From NCBI GenBank assembly GCA_017555205.1, contig JAFZGW010000013.1, positions 1 to 64,000 on the forward strand: a stretch of DNA of 64,000 nt, written 5' to 3'. Of this stretch, positions 8,453 through 19,804 are shown piece by piece (the first letter of the stretch is position 1; every line of letters starts with the position of its first letter). Both the position numbers and the translations under genes were made by a program. The stretch comes from Akkermansia sp. (GTDB lineage Bacteria; Verrucomicrobiota; Verrucomicrobiia; Verrucomicrobiales; Akkermansiaceae). The notes beneath the pieces are model-generated. The model saw nothing but the letters and a program-made list of their open reading frames with translations, searched no databases and was not told where the DNA came from.

Positions 8453-9397
8453 TTATTGTGAGGATATGGCATTCTCCCGGAGCGCATTGTCCAGGTCTGC
8501 ACGGAAGGATGCATCGAACACGGAGTCGAACAGCGATGGATGCGCGGCACTCATGCATTCAAACACCAGGTCAAGTGCATCAGAAAAAAGGTCGAATGTC
8601 TCAGCTTCATACCCAGGCAGCGCGGCAATGCGCACAATCTCGCTGCGAATGGCCCAGAGTATCGGCTCGATGGGCGCCATGATGGCCTGCGCAGCAGACT
8701 TGTGAATGGGTGAAAAATCGCGATGAATCACGGAAGAAGCAGGCAGAAGCATTCTGTAGCGGCGGGAAAGAGTATCCAGCTGAGGCACAGCCAGCGTGGC
8801 ATCCTTCTCATTCTGCACATCCACGAGGATATCCAGCACTGCGCTATCCGGCTCCACCAGGCGGGCCAGGCGGGCCATTTCCACCTCGCCTTCATCCACG
8901 CTCAACGGCTCTGTAGGCAGGCTCAGCACCTCGGCATCGGCCTCAGCAAAAAGGCCCAGCTCCACGGCATTCTCAAATGCCTTAGTCAGACGCGCAGAAC
9001 CATAGCACCGGGCGCGGCAGATTCCCTGAAATTCTGCATGCAGGTCATCCAGAGCCTCAAGAATACGCAGCTGCACAGCGTCCATCATACCCACGCATTC
9101 ACCACCCTGCGCAACCAGCGGAAGCGCACTCAGGCGGTTATCCAGCTCAAAGGTAAGCTCAACCAGTTCCGTAAAGCGCGCAGCAGCCTTGTCTGCATCC
9201 TCCCGTGAGGAGATACCCGACAACAGCAACCACATCTCTGAGGTAGTTTTAAGAAACTCATTACCAATCACCTGTGCTTCCTCACTGTCTCCCGTGACGG
9301 GCATAGCGTCATCCACCTCAAGCACAACAGGTTCCTGCGCAGGGCTCATATGACCCAGCGCCAAAGATAAACCAGCTATACAGAGCAGTTTTCGCAT
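8453..9397 (-). CDS. Exported helical protein of unknown function
   Basis: The 314-residue product has a signal peptide (MRKLLCIAGLSLALGHMSPAQ) and is otherwise predicted helical and acidic. A unit of about 35 residues seems to occur twice (SREDADKAAARFTELVELT near residue 65 and QNEKDATLAVPQLDTLSRR near residue 205). A similar unit appears in the small exported protein at 23248-23658 (TDEASAKAAIPQLHLLKQE). I do not recognise a known family. It is the first gene before gatB and has a good promoter immediately upstream. Confidence 0.75.
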   Translation of the reverse strand: MRKLLCIAGLSLALGHMSPAQEPVVLEVDDAMPVTGDSEEAQVIGNEFLKTTSEMWLLLSGISSREDADKAAARFTELVELTFELDNRLSALPLVAQGGECVGMMDAVQLRILEALDDLHAEFQGICRARCYGSARLTKAFENAVELGLFAEADAEVLSLPTEPLSVDEGEVEMARLARLVEPDSAVLDILVDVQNEKDATLAVPQLDTLSRRYRMLLPASSVIHRDFSPIHKSAAQAIMAPIEPILWAIRSEIVRIAALPGYEAETFDLFSDALDLVFECMSAAHPSLFDSVFDASFRADLDNALRENAISSQ

Positions 9398-9414
9398 ACA
9401 GAATCCGCGCGCGT

Positions 9415-9442
9415 ATTATACACTTTTCTTAAAGAATGGCAA
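9415..9442 (-). promoter_or_regulatory. Promoter of the 8453-9397 gene
   Basis: On the minus strand TTGCCA, a 16-base spacer and a perfect TATAAT (9415-9420) precede the ATG at 9397 by 17 bases, giving a predicted leader of about ten bases. Confidence 0.65.
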
Positions 9443-9471
9443 GACCTGTTTGCGAGTCATTGCAAATTATT

Positions 9472-9701
9472 CACAATACGTGTGTCCCAAAGATTTCACA
9501 ATTGACTGCATTATCAACACCGTTTTTGGGGGGCGCGCCCCCTCTTTATCCGTATAGATGGCGATTTAGCGGGGGCTCAAATCTTTCGGAGCTCGGGACT
9601 TCAGTCCCGAAAACTCAAGCGATGGGGGACTAAAGTCCCCCGCTCCGACAAAAACAGCCGCCCGCCAAACTCCCATTTGGCGCAGCCTTCTTTGGGCCTC
9701 G
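9472..9701 (-). repeat. Family B palindromic element, inverted copy with flanking direct repeats
   Basis: A 230-bp copy on the minus strand with the same nested hairpin (GGGACTTCAGTCCC and GGGGGACTAAAGTCCCCC). TGCAAATTATT stands immediately on both sides (9461-9471 and 9702-9712), an 11-base direct repeat that looks like a target-site duplication. The right-hand repeat lies in the loop of a hairpin (CTCGTGC ... GCACGAG, 9697-9719). Confidence 0.8.
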
Positions 9702-9750
9702 TGCAAATTATTGGCACGAGCCCCCCCTTGCAAGGGCGAAAACGACGACG

Positions 9751-11091
9751 TCATCTCTGTACAACAGGCGTCAGGACATTGTACAGCCGGTCCAGCTCAG
9801 AAAATACCTGCTGAGATGTTTCTACCTTCAGCCTACGATTCTTTGAATTATACTCCACACCACCCAAATCCGGCAGCGTAACGCCACATTCCGCCAGCTG
9901 CCCGGTGATTAAATCCTTCCAGGTATCATCAGAGATGGGAGCCGCCTTACGCTGGTTCTTCTTCTTGCGCTCAATACCCTCTTTCTGATCCTCTTTAGCT
10001 GTTTGTTTTGCATTGAGCGTCAACTTCTCGGCGACATACTCAGTCACCCAGTAATAGCGGGTTTCGAGCACACGCGGTACAATCGTCACCTTGCGGCCCT
10101 TTACCAGATAATGTCCACCACACGCATCGCACACCTTGATGAGAGCGTCGCGCAGCGTAGAGCAGGAAAAATCCAATTCATCCGTAAAATTAACCGACGC
10201 AGGATTCTGAAGCTCAGTTCCTATACGCAGGCCCCTGCTTTTTCCGCCCGCTCTGGCATGCAATTCGAAGTATTTCAACAAAGTCTCCAGATTGCAAGAA
10301 GAATCAAACACGACGGGAACCAGAAATATCTCATTCATCTGAGCATCTGAAATAAAGCGCGGCTGCTTTGCCACCTCTTTTTTGTAATATTCCCAATGAT
10401 GATTTTTAACCCAATCTGCGTACATATCAGCCAGGGTCACCTTAGCTCTTGAACACGCATGTTTTGAACCGCTGATCCGGATCTTGAACTCATCCCCCTC
10501 TCCTGCGAATATCTTGACTCGTCCCAGAGGAAACTTCCTTGCAAACTGAGACCTGATTTTTAACTTTTTATCCTTGGAAAACGATCTGTCAAAATAGGCA
10601 TCAATCATTGGTCTAGGATAAATCGCCACTTCCTCCGCCGTTTCGGAATCATACGGAAACACATGAATAGCCCCATCCTTCACGCAATAGGTGCAGCCTG
10701 CCTCATGGCAAACAGACTTCAGCACATCTGCACAGGTGCTGCCCGGAATCTTGCAATCAAATTTGATTTTCTGGTCAGCAAGCGGCTCGCAGAACTCATC
10801 CTTGCTGGCCGCGCGCTCAATCTTCAACTGCTTACCGGAATCTGCCCACAACGCCTCCATGCGGTCAAGGACCTTACTGAGCGGCATACCTTCTTTCAAA
10901 TCCATCGGAGCCATGCGTGTACGAAGCAGCATCTCCACCAGTTTCAACTGCTCGTCTTCTGCAGAACGCGCATTCCTGGACGAGCGTTTCGTTGTAGTCG
11001 AAAAGCCGTCAGCATACAGCGGGCCAAGGCACATAAACCCGCCCGACAGCACAACAACAAAGCGCAATACACTATGAACAAAACACCTCAT
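9751..11091 (-). CDS. Exported protein with two STN/secretin-N0-like domains
   Basis: The 446-residue product starts with a signal peptide (MRCFVHSVLRFVVVLSGGF). It contains two regions resembling the small STN/N0 domain of secretins and TonB receptors. In each, a beta strand, a helix beginning ADVLKSVC or RDALIKVC, and a strand-turn-strand ending in AIHVFPYD or KVTIVPR can be followed. No secretin beta-barrel or TonB plug follows. It may be a periplasmic scaffold or orphan accessory protein; this is inference. I use the ATG at 11091 rather than an upstream in-frame TTG because it starts the signal peptide directly. Spacing to the AGGAG just before it is short. Confidence 0.65.
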   Translation of the reverse strand: MRCFVHSVLRFVVVLSGGFMCLGPLYADGFSTTTKRSSRNARSAEDEQLKLVEMLLRTRMAPMDLKEGMPLSKVLDRMEALWADSGKQLKIERAASKDEFCEPLADQKIKFDCKIPGSTCADVLKSVCHEAGCTYCVKDGAIHVFPYDSETAEEVAIYPRPMIDAYFDRSFSKDKKLKIRSQFARKFPLGRVKIFAGEGDEFKIRISGSKHACSRAKVTLADMYADWVKNHHWEYYKKEVAKQPRFISDAQMNEIFLVPVVFDSSCNLETLLKYFELHARAGGKSRGLRIGTELQNPASVNFTDELDFSCSTLRDALIKVCDACGGHYLVKGRKVTIVPRVLETRYYWVTEYVAEKLTLNAKQTAKEDQKEGIERKKKNQRKAAPISDDTWKDLITGQLAECGVTLPDLGGVEYNSKNRRLKVETSQQVFSELDRLYNVLTPVVQR

Positions 11092-11190
11092 ACTCCTATT
11101 GTATAGCAACTATGCCCTGCACCGTCAAGCTTTCTCGCACAAGCAAACAGAAATATCTACGCGAGTGTGTCCTGATGATTTGTGAAATGA

Positions 11191-11219
11191 TTGACATGAG
11201 CCCCCAGGAATGCTAGATT
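11191..11219 (+). promoter_or_regulatory. Promoter of the 11232 membrane-protein gene
   Basis: A perfect TTGACA (11191-11196), a 17-base spacer and TAGATT (11214-11219, with an extended TGC before it) end 12 bases before ATG 11232. The predicted leader is about six bases, with no Shine-Dalgarno sequence. Confidence 0.7.
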
Positions 11220-11231
11220 GCCTGAGATACC

Positions 11232-12788
11232 ATGTTGCAGATAACACCTAAATTCCCCCTGAACCAGCACTGGGTCACCGTGATGTCCCTGGTGTACCTG
11301 GCCCTGCCGTGTATGCTTTTCTTCAGCAGCTGGTATGCGCCGTGGATAGCATGGCTGGTGAATCTGGGTATTATGCTGTTCATTGTCCTTTTTGCCAGAA
11401 GTAAACACTCTATACCGTCGTGGAGAGCAGGCTCCGCATCGTTATGTGCGCTTGCGGTCGCCGCGCTTGTGTCGATTCTCCTGTTTATTGTATCCGGTAT
11501 AGCCGGTTATTTTTCAACCGCTCCGGACGTACTGATTTTCCGTGAGGCGCTGTATAACAACCTCATTCACGAATCCTGGCCACTCGTGCTGCCAGATGGT
11601 AAGGAAATGAGCTATTATCTGGCAGGTATGCTGCCGCCGGCACTTCTGGCAAGGCTGGCGGATGACTACACCCTGCAGAGAATGATAGCCGTATGCTGGT
11701 ATGGACTGGGTATATGGCTGACCCTGCTTCTATTCTACTGCAGGCACCGTAAATTTTCCATCCTGTTTCTTCTCTTCATGGTCGCCTTTAAGGACCCTGT
11801 ATACCTGGTATTGAACGCCTTTGCCGGGAATGGAGAGATATGGGGGATGTTCAGCCGCCTTACGGGCTGCACATGGGAAAATTCGTACATAGGCGTGGCG
11901 CACCCTGTCAAAATGTTGAGCATCAATGCACAGGGATGCAATTTCCAACCATTCTCCCTGCTCTGCGCGGCATTGATTATCAATAACCGTGAGCACGCAG
12001 AAAAGCTTATCCCGCTCAGCATCGCCCTTATTCTACCCAGCTCCCCCCTGGGCGCCATAGGCTGCATGCCCCTGGCCTTATACGCCTGGTGCAAATACGG
12101 CACAGTCTCCTATGCAAAACGAGCTCTGTATCTCATTGTGCCGGTGCTGGTAGCGCTTTTCTGCGCAGCCTACTACATTCGAGCAGAGAGCGCCACATGC
12201 TTTGGCTTCTACGGCCAGCTGCTCAACAACTGGAGCTATTTCCTGTTCAATTACTACATAGCCATTCTGCTGAGCGCAATCTTATTCGCCATTGTGCTCT
12301 ATCCGCTTCTCAAGATTGATGTCTCCCTGCGCATCAGCTTGATTTGCATCGTCATCACACCGTGGATATTCTACGGTTCCTCGCCAGATAGCGGGATGTT
12401 CGGGCAGAACGAATTATGGCTGAAGACCAGCATCATCTTCCACATGCACCTCATCGCCGCGCTCTGCTTCAACTGGCAGAGCCTGCCGGTGGTGAAATAT
12501 TTTTATCTGGTGTCATTTGCCCTGCTGGTGAGCCGCGATGAATGGCTTCGCGAGATTCGATTCACTGACACAGCGCAGGTGAAGGATGTATGGGGCGGCC
12601 ACCTGAACCACGAGCACGTTTCCTTGTACCAGAAAATACCGACTTGCAAGCCCCCCTTCATTCCTGGAAGTCTGCTGAAGAAAGGTGAAGCCGAACTGGT
12701 ATGGCCCGGCGTGATTTTTCCCAAGGCAAAGGGATGTGATTACACCCGCCCCATGAAACCGGACGGTAAGATTATACTGGCGCCGTAA
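11232..12788 (+). CDS. Polytopic membrane protein of unknown function
   Basis: The 518-residue protein has about ten hydrophobic segments (first two at roughly residues 17-33 and 35-53) and a short soluble tail after about residue 430. An acidic loop after the third segment (APDVLIFREALYNNLIHE) and the overall plan are reminiscent of GT-C membrane glycosyltransferases, but I cannot point to a confirmed catalytic motif. It could act in cell-envelope glycan or lipid modification; this is speculation. It is a single-gene unit convergent with mutL, 22 bases away. Confidence 0.65.
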   Translation: MLQITPKFPLNQHWVTVMSLVYLALPCMLFFSSWYAPWIAWLVNLGIMLFIVLFARSKHSIPSWRAGSASLCALAVAALVSILLFIVSGIAGYFSTAPDVLIFREALYNNLIHESWPLVLPDGKEMSYYLAGMLPPALLARLADDYTLQRMIAVCWYGLGIWLTLLLFYCRHRKFSILFLLFMVAFKDPVYLVLNAFAGNGEIWGMFSRLTGCTWENSYIGVAHPVKMLSINAQGCNFQPFSLLCAALIINNREHAEKLIPLSIALILPSSPLGAIGCMPLALYAWCKYGTVSYAKRALYLIVPVLVALFCAAYYIRAESATCFGFYGQLLNNWSYFLFNYYIAILLSAILFAIVLYPLLKIDVSLRISLICIVITPWIFYGSSPDSGMFGQNELWLKTSIIFHMHLIAALCFNWQSLPVVKYFYLVSFALLVSRDEWLREIRFTDTAQVKDVWGGHLNHEHVSLYQKIPTCKPPFIPGSLLKKGEAELVWPGVIFPKAKGCDYTRPMKPDGKIILAP

Positions 12789-12810
12789 AGAGGGCGGTAC
12801 GCCCACTCCA

Positions 12811-14643
12811 TCATGCCTGGAACTTGCGATTGAGTTCAGCCAGGGAGAACGGCAGCAGGGTCGATTTACCGCCGGGGCTGCAATAGGGGATTTCGCACTC
12901 CAGCAGCGCGGCCAGGAGCGGGTGCGGATTCTGCAGATACTCCGCTATATCCTCCTGCTGGGCGTACTGGCGGGCCAGCTGGCGGGCAAAAGGCTCAAAG
13001 GGGCTGCGAGCACGGGCAATCTTCACCTCGCCACTGGTGAACACATGCAGCAGCTCCTGCACAAAATCGCTGACCCGGCGCAGGGGGAGCAGCGCCGGAA
13101 TGGCCTCAATACGCAGCGTATTGCGCCCAAAGGGAGAAAGCTGAAAGCCAGCCTGCTCCAGCTGCGGTTTCACCTCCATGGCCACGCCCATATCGCGGGT
13201 ATCCAGCTCAATGAGCTCCGGCACCAGCAGCTGCTGAGATTCCAGAGCTTTCCGGTTACTCGCCTGCAGGCTCTCATAGATGATACGCTCACGCGCAGCT
13301 CGCGGCGCCATGAGCACCATACCCTCCTTATTCTCAAAAATGGAGTACTGGTTGTGCAGCGTGCCGATATGCCGGAAATTCGGCACACAAACCGGAGCAG
13401 CCGGCTGCACCTTAGGCGCCGGCTCAGGTGCCGGAGGCAGCTCCAGTTCCTGCTGGCGCGGCACCACGAGTGGCTTGAGCACGAGATTCGGACGTTGCAC
13501 AGGTGCTGCAACGGGGGTAGCGGGAGCGGCGGGACGCGGCGCAGGCGTAGCCGCCTTGGTTTCCTTGAGCTCCGGTTGAGCGGGCTTTTCAATGCAGTCG
13601 GGTTCCTTCTCCGCTACCGGTGCGTCCGCATCTCCGCGGGCATGCGCCGCCAGAGTGGCAGCTACGGCATCCATCACCGCCAGCGTGATTTCCGCCGGGC
13701 GGCGGAAACGAACCTCGCGCTTGGCGGGGTGCACATTCACATCCACCAAGGCAGGCTCCACCTCCAGATACAGGAACAAGGCCGGATGCAGCCCCGGGGG
13801 GAAGCCGCCATAGCCATCGCGCACGGCGCGGTTGATAATCTGGTCCTCAATGGGGCGGCCATTCAGGAACACATACTGCATGCGGCGGTTGCGACGGGCG
13901 GCAGAAATGGGCATCAGATACCCGCTCACGCGCACACCGGGAGCCTCCGTAGGCTTCACCCGCATCAGAGCACCGGCTGTCTCTCTGCCCACAAAATCCG
14001 CTATACGCTGGCGCAAATCATGCGTGGCCACCACATCAAACACCATCTGACCATCGCGCACATAAATGAAGCGGACACCCGGGAAAGCCAGGGCATGCAG
14101 GCGGATCTGATGCTCCACATGGCCGGATTCCGTCTCATCACTCTTCAGGAACTTGCGGCGCACCGGGGTATTGAAAAACAAGTTGCTTACGGCAATCTCT
14201 GTGCCGGGAGAACAGCCTGCATTCATCATGGGTGCCTCCACGCCGCCCTCTGCGCTCACCGTCCAGCCTTCCACCTCATCCGCCCGGCGGGTAGTCAGCG
14301 AGAGGTGCGATACAGAAGCTATGCTCGGCAAGGCTTCGCCACGGAACCCGAGCTGGCGGATGGCGAACAAATCCTCCACATCCACCAGCTTGCTGGTAGC
14401 ATGGCGCTGCAGGCACAACGAGGCATCTGTCTTGCCCATGCCGCAGCCGTCATCCGTCACCTTAATCAGCGAAACACCGCCGCGGCGGATTTCAACGCGA
14501 ATGCAGTGGGCACCGGCATCAATACTGTTCTCCACCAATTCCTTAACTACGGAAGCAGGACGCTCCACAACCTCACCGGCAGCCACCTGGCTGGCCAGAA
14601 TATCGCTCATGCGGTGAATGCGCTGCTGCTCGTCGGTGGTCAT
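12811..14643 (-). CDS. mutL: DNA mismatch repair protein MutL without endonuclease motif
   Basis: The 610-residue MutL couples MutS mismatch recognition to strand removal. The N-terminal GHKL ATPase is intact: KELVENSIDAGA with likely catalytic E35, DDGCGM and GFRGEALPSI. A Pro/Ala-rich linker spans about residues 330-420, and a dimerisation domain follows. In the place where nicking MutL proteins have DQHA-x2-E-x4-E, this protein reads MAPRAARERIIYE (445-457). The C-terminal zinc-ligand motifs are also missing (CEIPYCSPGGKS). It should therefore be an ATPase/matchmaker without nuclease activity. No mutS or mutH is in the window. A promoter lies directly upstream. Confidence 0.95.
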   Translation of the reverse strand: MTTDEQQRIHRMSDILASQVAAGEVVERPASVVKELVENSIDAGAHCIRVEIRRGGVSLIKVTDDGCGMGKTDASLCLQRHATSKLVDVEDLFAIRQLGFRGEALPSIASVSHLSLTTRRADEVEGWTVSAEGGVEAPMMNAGCSPGTEIAVSNLFFNTPVRRKFLKSDETESGHVEHQIRLHALAFPGVRFIYVRDGQMVFDVVATHDLRQRIADFVGRETAGALMRVKPTEAPGVRVSGYLMPISAARRNRRMQYVFLNGRPIEDQIINRAVRDGYGGFPPGLHPALFLYLEVEPALVDVNVHPAKREVRFRRPAEITLAVMDAVAATLAAHARGDADAPVAEKEPDCIEKPAQPELKETKAATPAPRPAAPATPVAAPVQRPNLVLKPLVVPRQQELELPPAPEPAPKVQPAAPVCVPNFRHIGTLHNQYSIFENKEGMVLMAPRAARERIIYESLQASNRKALESQQLLVPELIELDTRDMGVAMEVKPQLEQAGFQLSPFGRNTLRIEAIPALLPLRRVSDFVQELLHVFTSGEVKIARARSPFEPFARQLARQYAQQEDIAEYLQNPHPLLAALLECEIPYCSPGGKSTLLPFSLAELNRKFQA

Positions 14644-14655
14644 AAGTACTGCACC

Positions 14656-14684
14656 AATCTACCACGAGCGCCGCAGCGCGTCAA
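14656..14684 (-). promoter_or_regulatory. Promoter of mutL
   Basis: On the minus strand TTGACG, a 17-base spacer and TAGATT (14656-14661) end 12 bases before the mutL ATG. The predicted leader is about five bases. Confidence 0.65.
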
Positions 14685-14773
14685 CTCCGCAATCCGGCGC
14701 ACCCCTGTTCTGCTGACACAGAAAGACGCGGTACGCGCTGGAAAAACCACGTGCGCGGGTGTACTCTAGTCGC

Positions 14774-15280
14774 GTGAAGAAGTGCCAGATATGCGGCAAA
14801 CGGGCGTCGATGTTCCTGACGCAAATTGTGAACGGGCAGGTTTCCGAGCTTGCTCTCTGCGAGTCATGTGCCCGCGCCAAGGGGCTTTTTGACCCGCAAT
14901 CCCTCACATTTGCAGAAAAATTCTTCCCGGAGGAATTCAAGCAGCGTGTGGACAAACTGGTGCGCGAGCTGACAGGAAATGCAGAAACAGCATCCGAACC
15001 GGCCCCGCCCATGAGCATGTTCAACCGCTGCCCGGTGTGCGGATTCAGCGTGGATAACTACCGGAATACCGGCCACCTGGGCTGCCCGGATTGCTACAAG
15101 GTCTTTGCGCGTGAGCTTGACCCCACCGCTGAGATTGAGGACGCACCGGAAACCGAGGCTCCGGCGCTCACCCGGGCACGCCTGCAGAAGGAATTGCAGC
15201 AGGCCATTGAGCGCGAGAACTACGAGCGCGCCGCCCAGCTGCGCGACCAGATTAACGCCCTGACCGACGCCGACGCATGA
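14774..15280 (+). CDS. mcsA: McsA-like zinc-finger/UVR protein
   Basis: The 168-residue product resembles McsA, the zinc-binding activator of the protein-arginine kinase McsB. It has a first pair of CxxC motifs (KKCQICGKR, CESCA), a second pair (RCPVCGF, GCPDCYKVF) and a C-terminal UVR motif (LQKELQQAIERENYERAAQL). I start it at GTG 14774 because TACTCT (14762-14767) sits six bases upstream, matching the leaderless promoter layout of other genes here; GTG 14759 is the alternative. Its stop overlaps the mcsB start in ATGA, and mcsB in turn overlaps clpC. No ctsR repressor gene precedes the operon. Confidence 0.85.
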   Translation: MKKCQICGKRASMFLTQIVNGQVSELALCESCARAKGLFDPQSLTFAEKFFPEEFKQRVDKLVRELTGNAETASEPAPPMSMFNRCPVCGFSVDNYRNTGHLGCPDCYKVFARELDPTAEIEDAPETEAPALTRARLQKELQQAIERENYERAAQLRDQINALTDADA

Positions 15281-16352
15281 AAATCAACACTCTATTAAAA
15301 GCCCCTTCCAACTGGGCGCCCACACGGAATGATTCCGATGGCGTCATCATGGGCAGCATTGTCCGCATGGTGCGTAACCTGGCAGGCTTTCCCTTTCCCG
15401 GGTGGAGCACGGCAGAGAGCCGCGCAGCCGTGGCAGAGCGCGTTCTACCCGTTATCAAGAATATACAGGGATTCAAGACTGCATTCTGCGCTGAGCTCAG
15501 CCAGCTGAGCTATGGGCAGCGCCGCGCCCTCCTGACCCGCAAGCAACTCACCCCCTGCATGGCAGCCCGCCAGGACGGGTGCCATGTCATCATTCCGCAG
15601 CGCCGCCGCACTGTTCTGATGGTCAATGAGGAGGAACACATCGTAGTTCACTCTTTCCAGGATGGGTTGAATCTGAAGAAAGGTATCAGGGAAATGCAGC
15701 AGCTGGCGGACCAGCTGGAGGATGAGCTGGAGATTGCCTACTCCCACCAGCATGGGTACCTGACCAGCATTCCCTCCGAAGCCGGCGACGGTCTGCAACT
15801 GTACAGCCTGCTGCACCTGCCGGGGCTCACCTGCGCCAACATGATGAACCAGGTTACCAAGGCTCTGGAGAAGCTGCACGTCAGCATTTCCCCCTACTAT
15901 TCCGACACCCAGGACGACACGGGGCACCAGTACGTGCTTTACTCCATTCCCGGACCGGAGGACACTGTGGATGAAATGCTGGATAACTTCGAAAACATCA
16001 TCATGCACCTGGTGCGGCGCGAGCAGCAGGTGCGCCGCAAACTGCTGGTGGATTCCAACCAGCACCTCCAGGACGCCATAGGGCGCGCCTACGGGCTTCT
16101 GACCAACTGCCTGCGACTCAGCATGAAGGAGCTGCGCGACACCATCTCCCTGCTCCGGCTCGGCACGCTACTCGGTATCATCCGCTGGGAGGAGGAAGAG
16201 AAGGATATTCTCATAGCCCTGAACACCATTTCAGAGGAGCAGGCCTGCCTCACCGGCCTGGCAGAAGATAATGGCACCCCCAACCTTTTCCAACAACGTG
16301 CCCGGACTGTCCGGGAATTCTTACACAACCACCCTCACTATTTCTCTGAATC

Positions 16353-16356
<4 letters not shown>
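15277..16356 (+). CDS. mcsB: McsB-like protein-arginine kinase, divergent active site
   Basis: The 359-residue protein belongs to the phosphagen-kinase family of McsB, which phosphorylates arginines on damaged proteins as a ClpC degradation tag. The family segment GSIVRMVRN (26-34) stands where active enzymes have SSRxRLARN, so one of its arginines is replaced. NEEEH (117-121) keeps the catalytic-acid region. The conserved CPTN of active kinases reads I165-P-S-E168, losing the reactive-site cysteine. The arginines of the following GTGLRAS loop are also missing (GDGLQLYS). It may be a weak or inactive enzyme kept as a ClpC adaptor; this is inference. It overlaps mcsA and clpC by four bases each, so translation is probably coupled. 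Confidence 0.85.
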
Positions 16357-18947
<2,591 letters not shown>

Positions 18948-18952
18948 AGCAT

Positions 18953-18990
18953 AAAAAAGGAGCAGGTCCCAGGGGCCTGCTCCTTTTTTT
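18953..18990. terminator. Bidirectional terminator
   Basis: AGGAGCAGG pairs with CCTGCTCCT, flanked by six A on the left and seven T on the right. It serves clpC on the plus strand and the convergent 19005 gene on the minus strand. Confidence 0.9.
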
Positions 18991-19004
18991 GAATTAAATC
19001 GGTA

Positions 19005-19694
19005 TCACTGCACCCACTTGCCAGCACCGGCAGGCAGTTTGCCTTCACCCACGGGCTGATAACGGGTGGATTCCGTATTCCCCCACATGGGCACGCCGAA
19101 AGCTTCCCGCCAATAGCGGCTCATGCTGCGACCAGTGTAGCAGCCATAGCTCCAGCACTCTGCATCCGGGGCAAAAATATTCTTGTCAATCTTGGTGGCA
19201 AGGTCCTTCTCATGCATCCAGGCGGTGGAGGCAGCCATGACCGAGTTGCTGTAATCCAGCATAAAGGCATGCGGATTACTGTGGCCGAAGTAATAAAAGG
19301 CGGTCACCTTGTCCTTCTTATTACGGGGCGCCTTGTTAATGGCCTGGTAGGCAGCATCAGCGGAATCAACAAACTTCAGGCGCACCTTGCGCTTGGCTGC
19401 GGTTTCGCGGATTCGGGAAATATAATCTATCTGATTTTCCTTACCGCGGGTCACATAGGAGGGCCGAAACACAATCCACACAATATCACGCTTCGGGTCC
19501 TTTGCCTGGACGGCATCAATATACACCGTGGAGGCACGCACAAAATTGGCCCACCAGTTATCATGCGCGGAGGGACCGCGGAAATTTTCCCAGGAACGCA
19601 GAGCGACACCACCACACAACACCACCTCTACAGCCTGACTCAGAGCAGATGTTGCCAGAAGAGCCGCAAGCAGAACATTTCGCATCAAATTCAT
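19005..19694 (-). CDS. Exported protein with possible caspase-like dyad
   Basis: The 229-residue product has a signal peptide (MNLMRNVLLAALLATSALS). Its mature part contains FYYFGHSNPHAF near residue 130 and, some 45 residues later, ECWSYGCYTGRSMSRYW. This His-Gly ... Cys order, with a preceding alternating strand and helix pattern, recalls the caspase-hemoglobinase fold (clan CD peptidases or inactive relatives). I cannot confirm the family. ATG 19694 is chosen since it begins the signal peptide; 19685 is also possible. It is a single gene, convergent with clpC. Confidence 0.6.
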   Translation of the reverse strand: MNLMRNVLLAALLATSALSQAVEVVLCGGVALRSWENFRGPSAHDNWWANFVRASTVYIDAVQAKDPKRDIVWIVFRPSYVTRGKENQIDYISRIRETAAKRKVRLKFVDSADAAYQAINKAPRNKKDKVTAFYYFGHSNPHAFMLDYSNSVMAASTAWMHEKDLATKIDKNIFAPDAECWSYGCYTGRSMSRYWREAFGVPMWGNTESTRYQPVGEGKLPAGAGKWVQ

Positions 19695-19766
19695 GTCGGG
19701 CATGAAGCATACAGCAATCACCAGCTGCTGTCAAGGCTCCAGCATGCGTCAGCGGTATGAAAAGAC

Positions 19767-19795
19767 TTGATATGTGACCTCAAAAAGAGTAGAAT
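19767..19795 (+). promoter_or_regulatory. Promoter of valS
   Basis: TTGATA (19767-19772), 17-base spacer and TAGAAT (19790-19795) end nine bases before ATG 19805, predicting a leader of two or three bases. Confidence 0.7.
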
Positions 19796-19804
19796 CGGCG
19801 CGTC

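Noticed and set aside
12922..14769. 615-codon plus-strand frame opposite mutL
   Set aside because: Antisense of mutL with no recognisable protein features.
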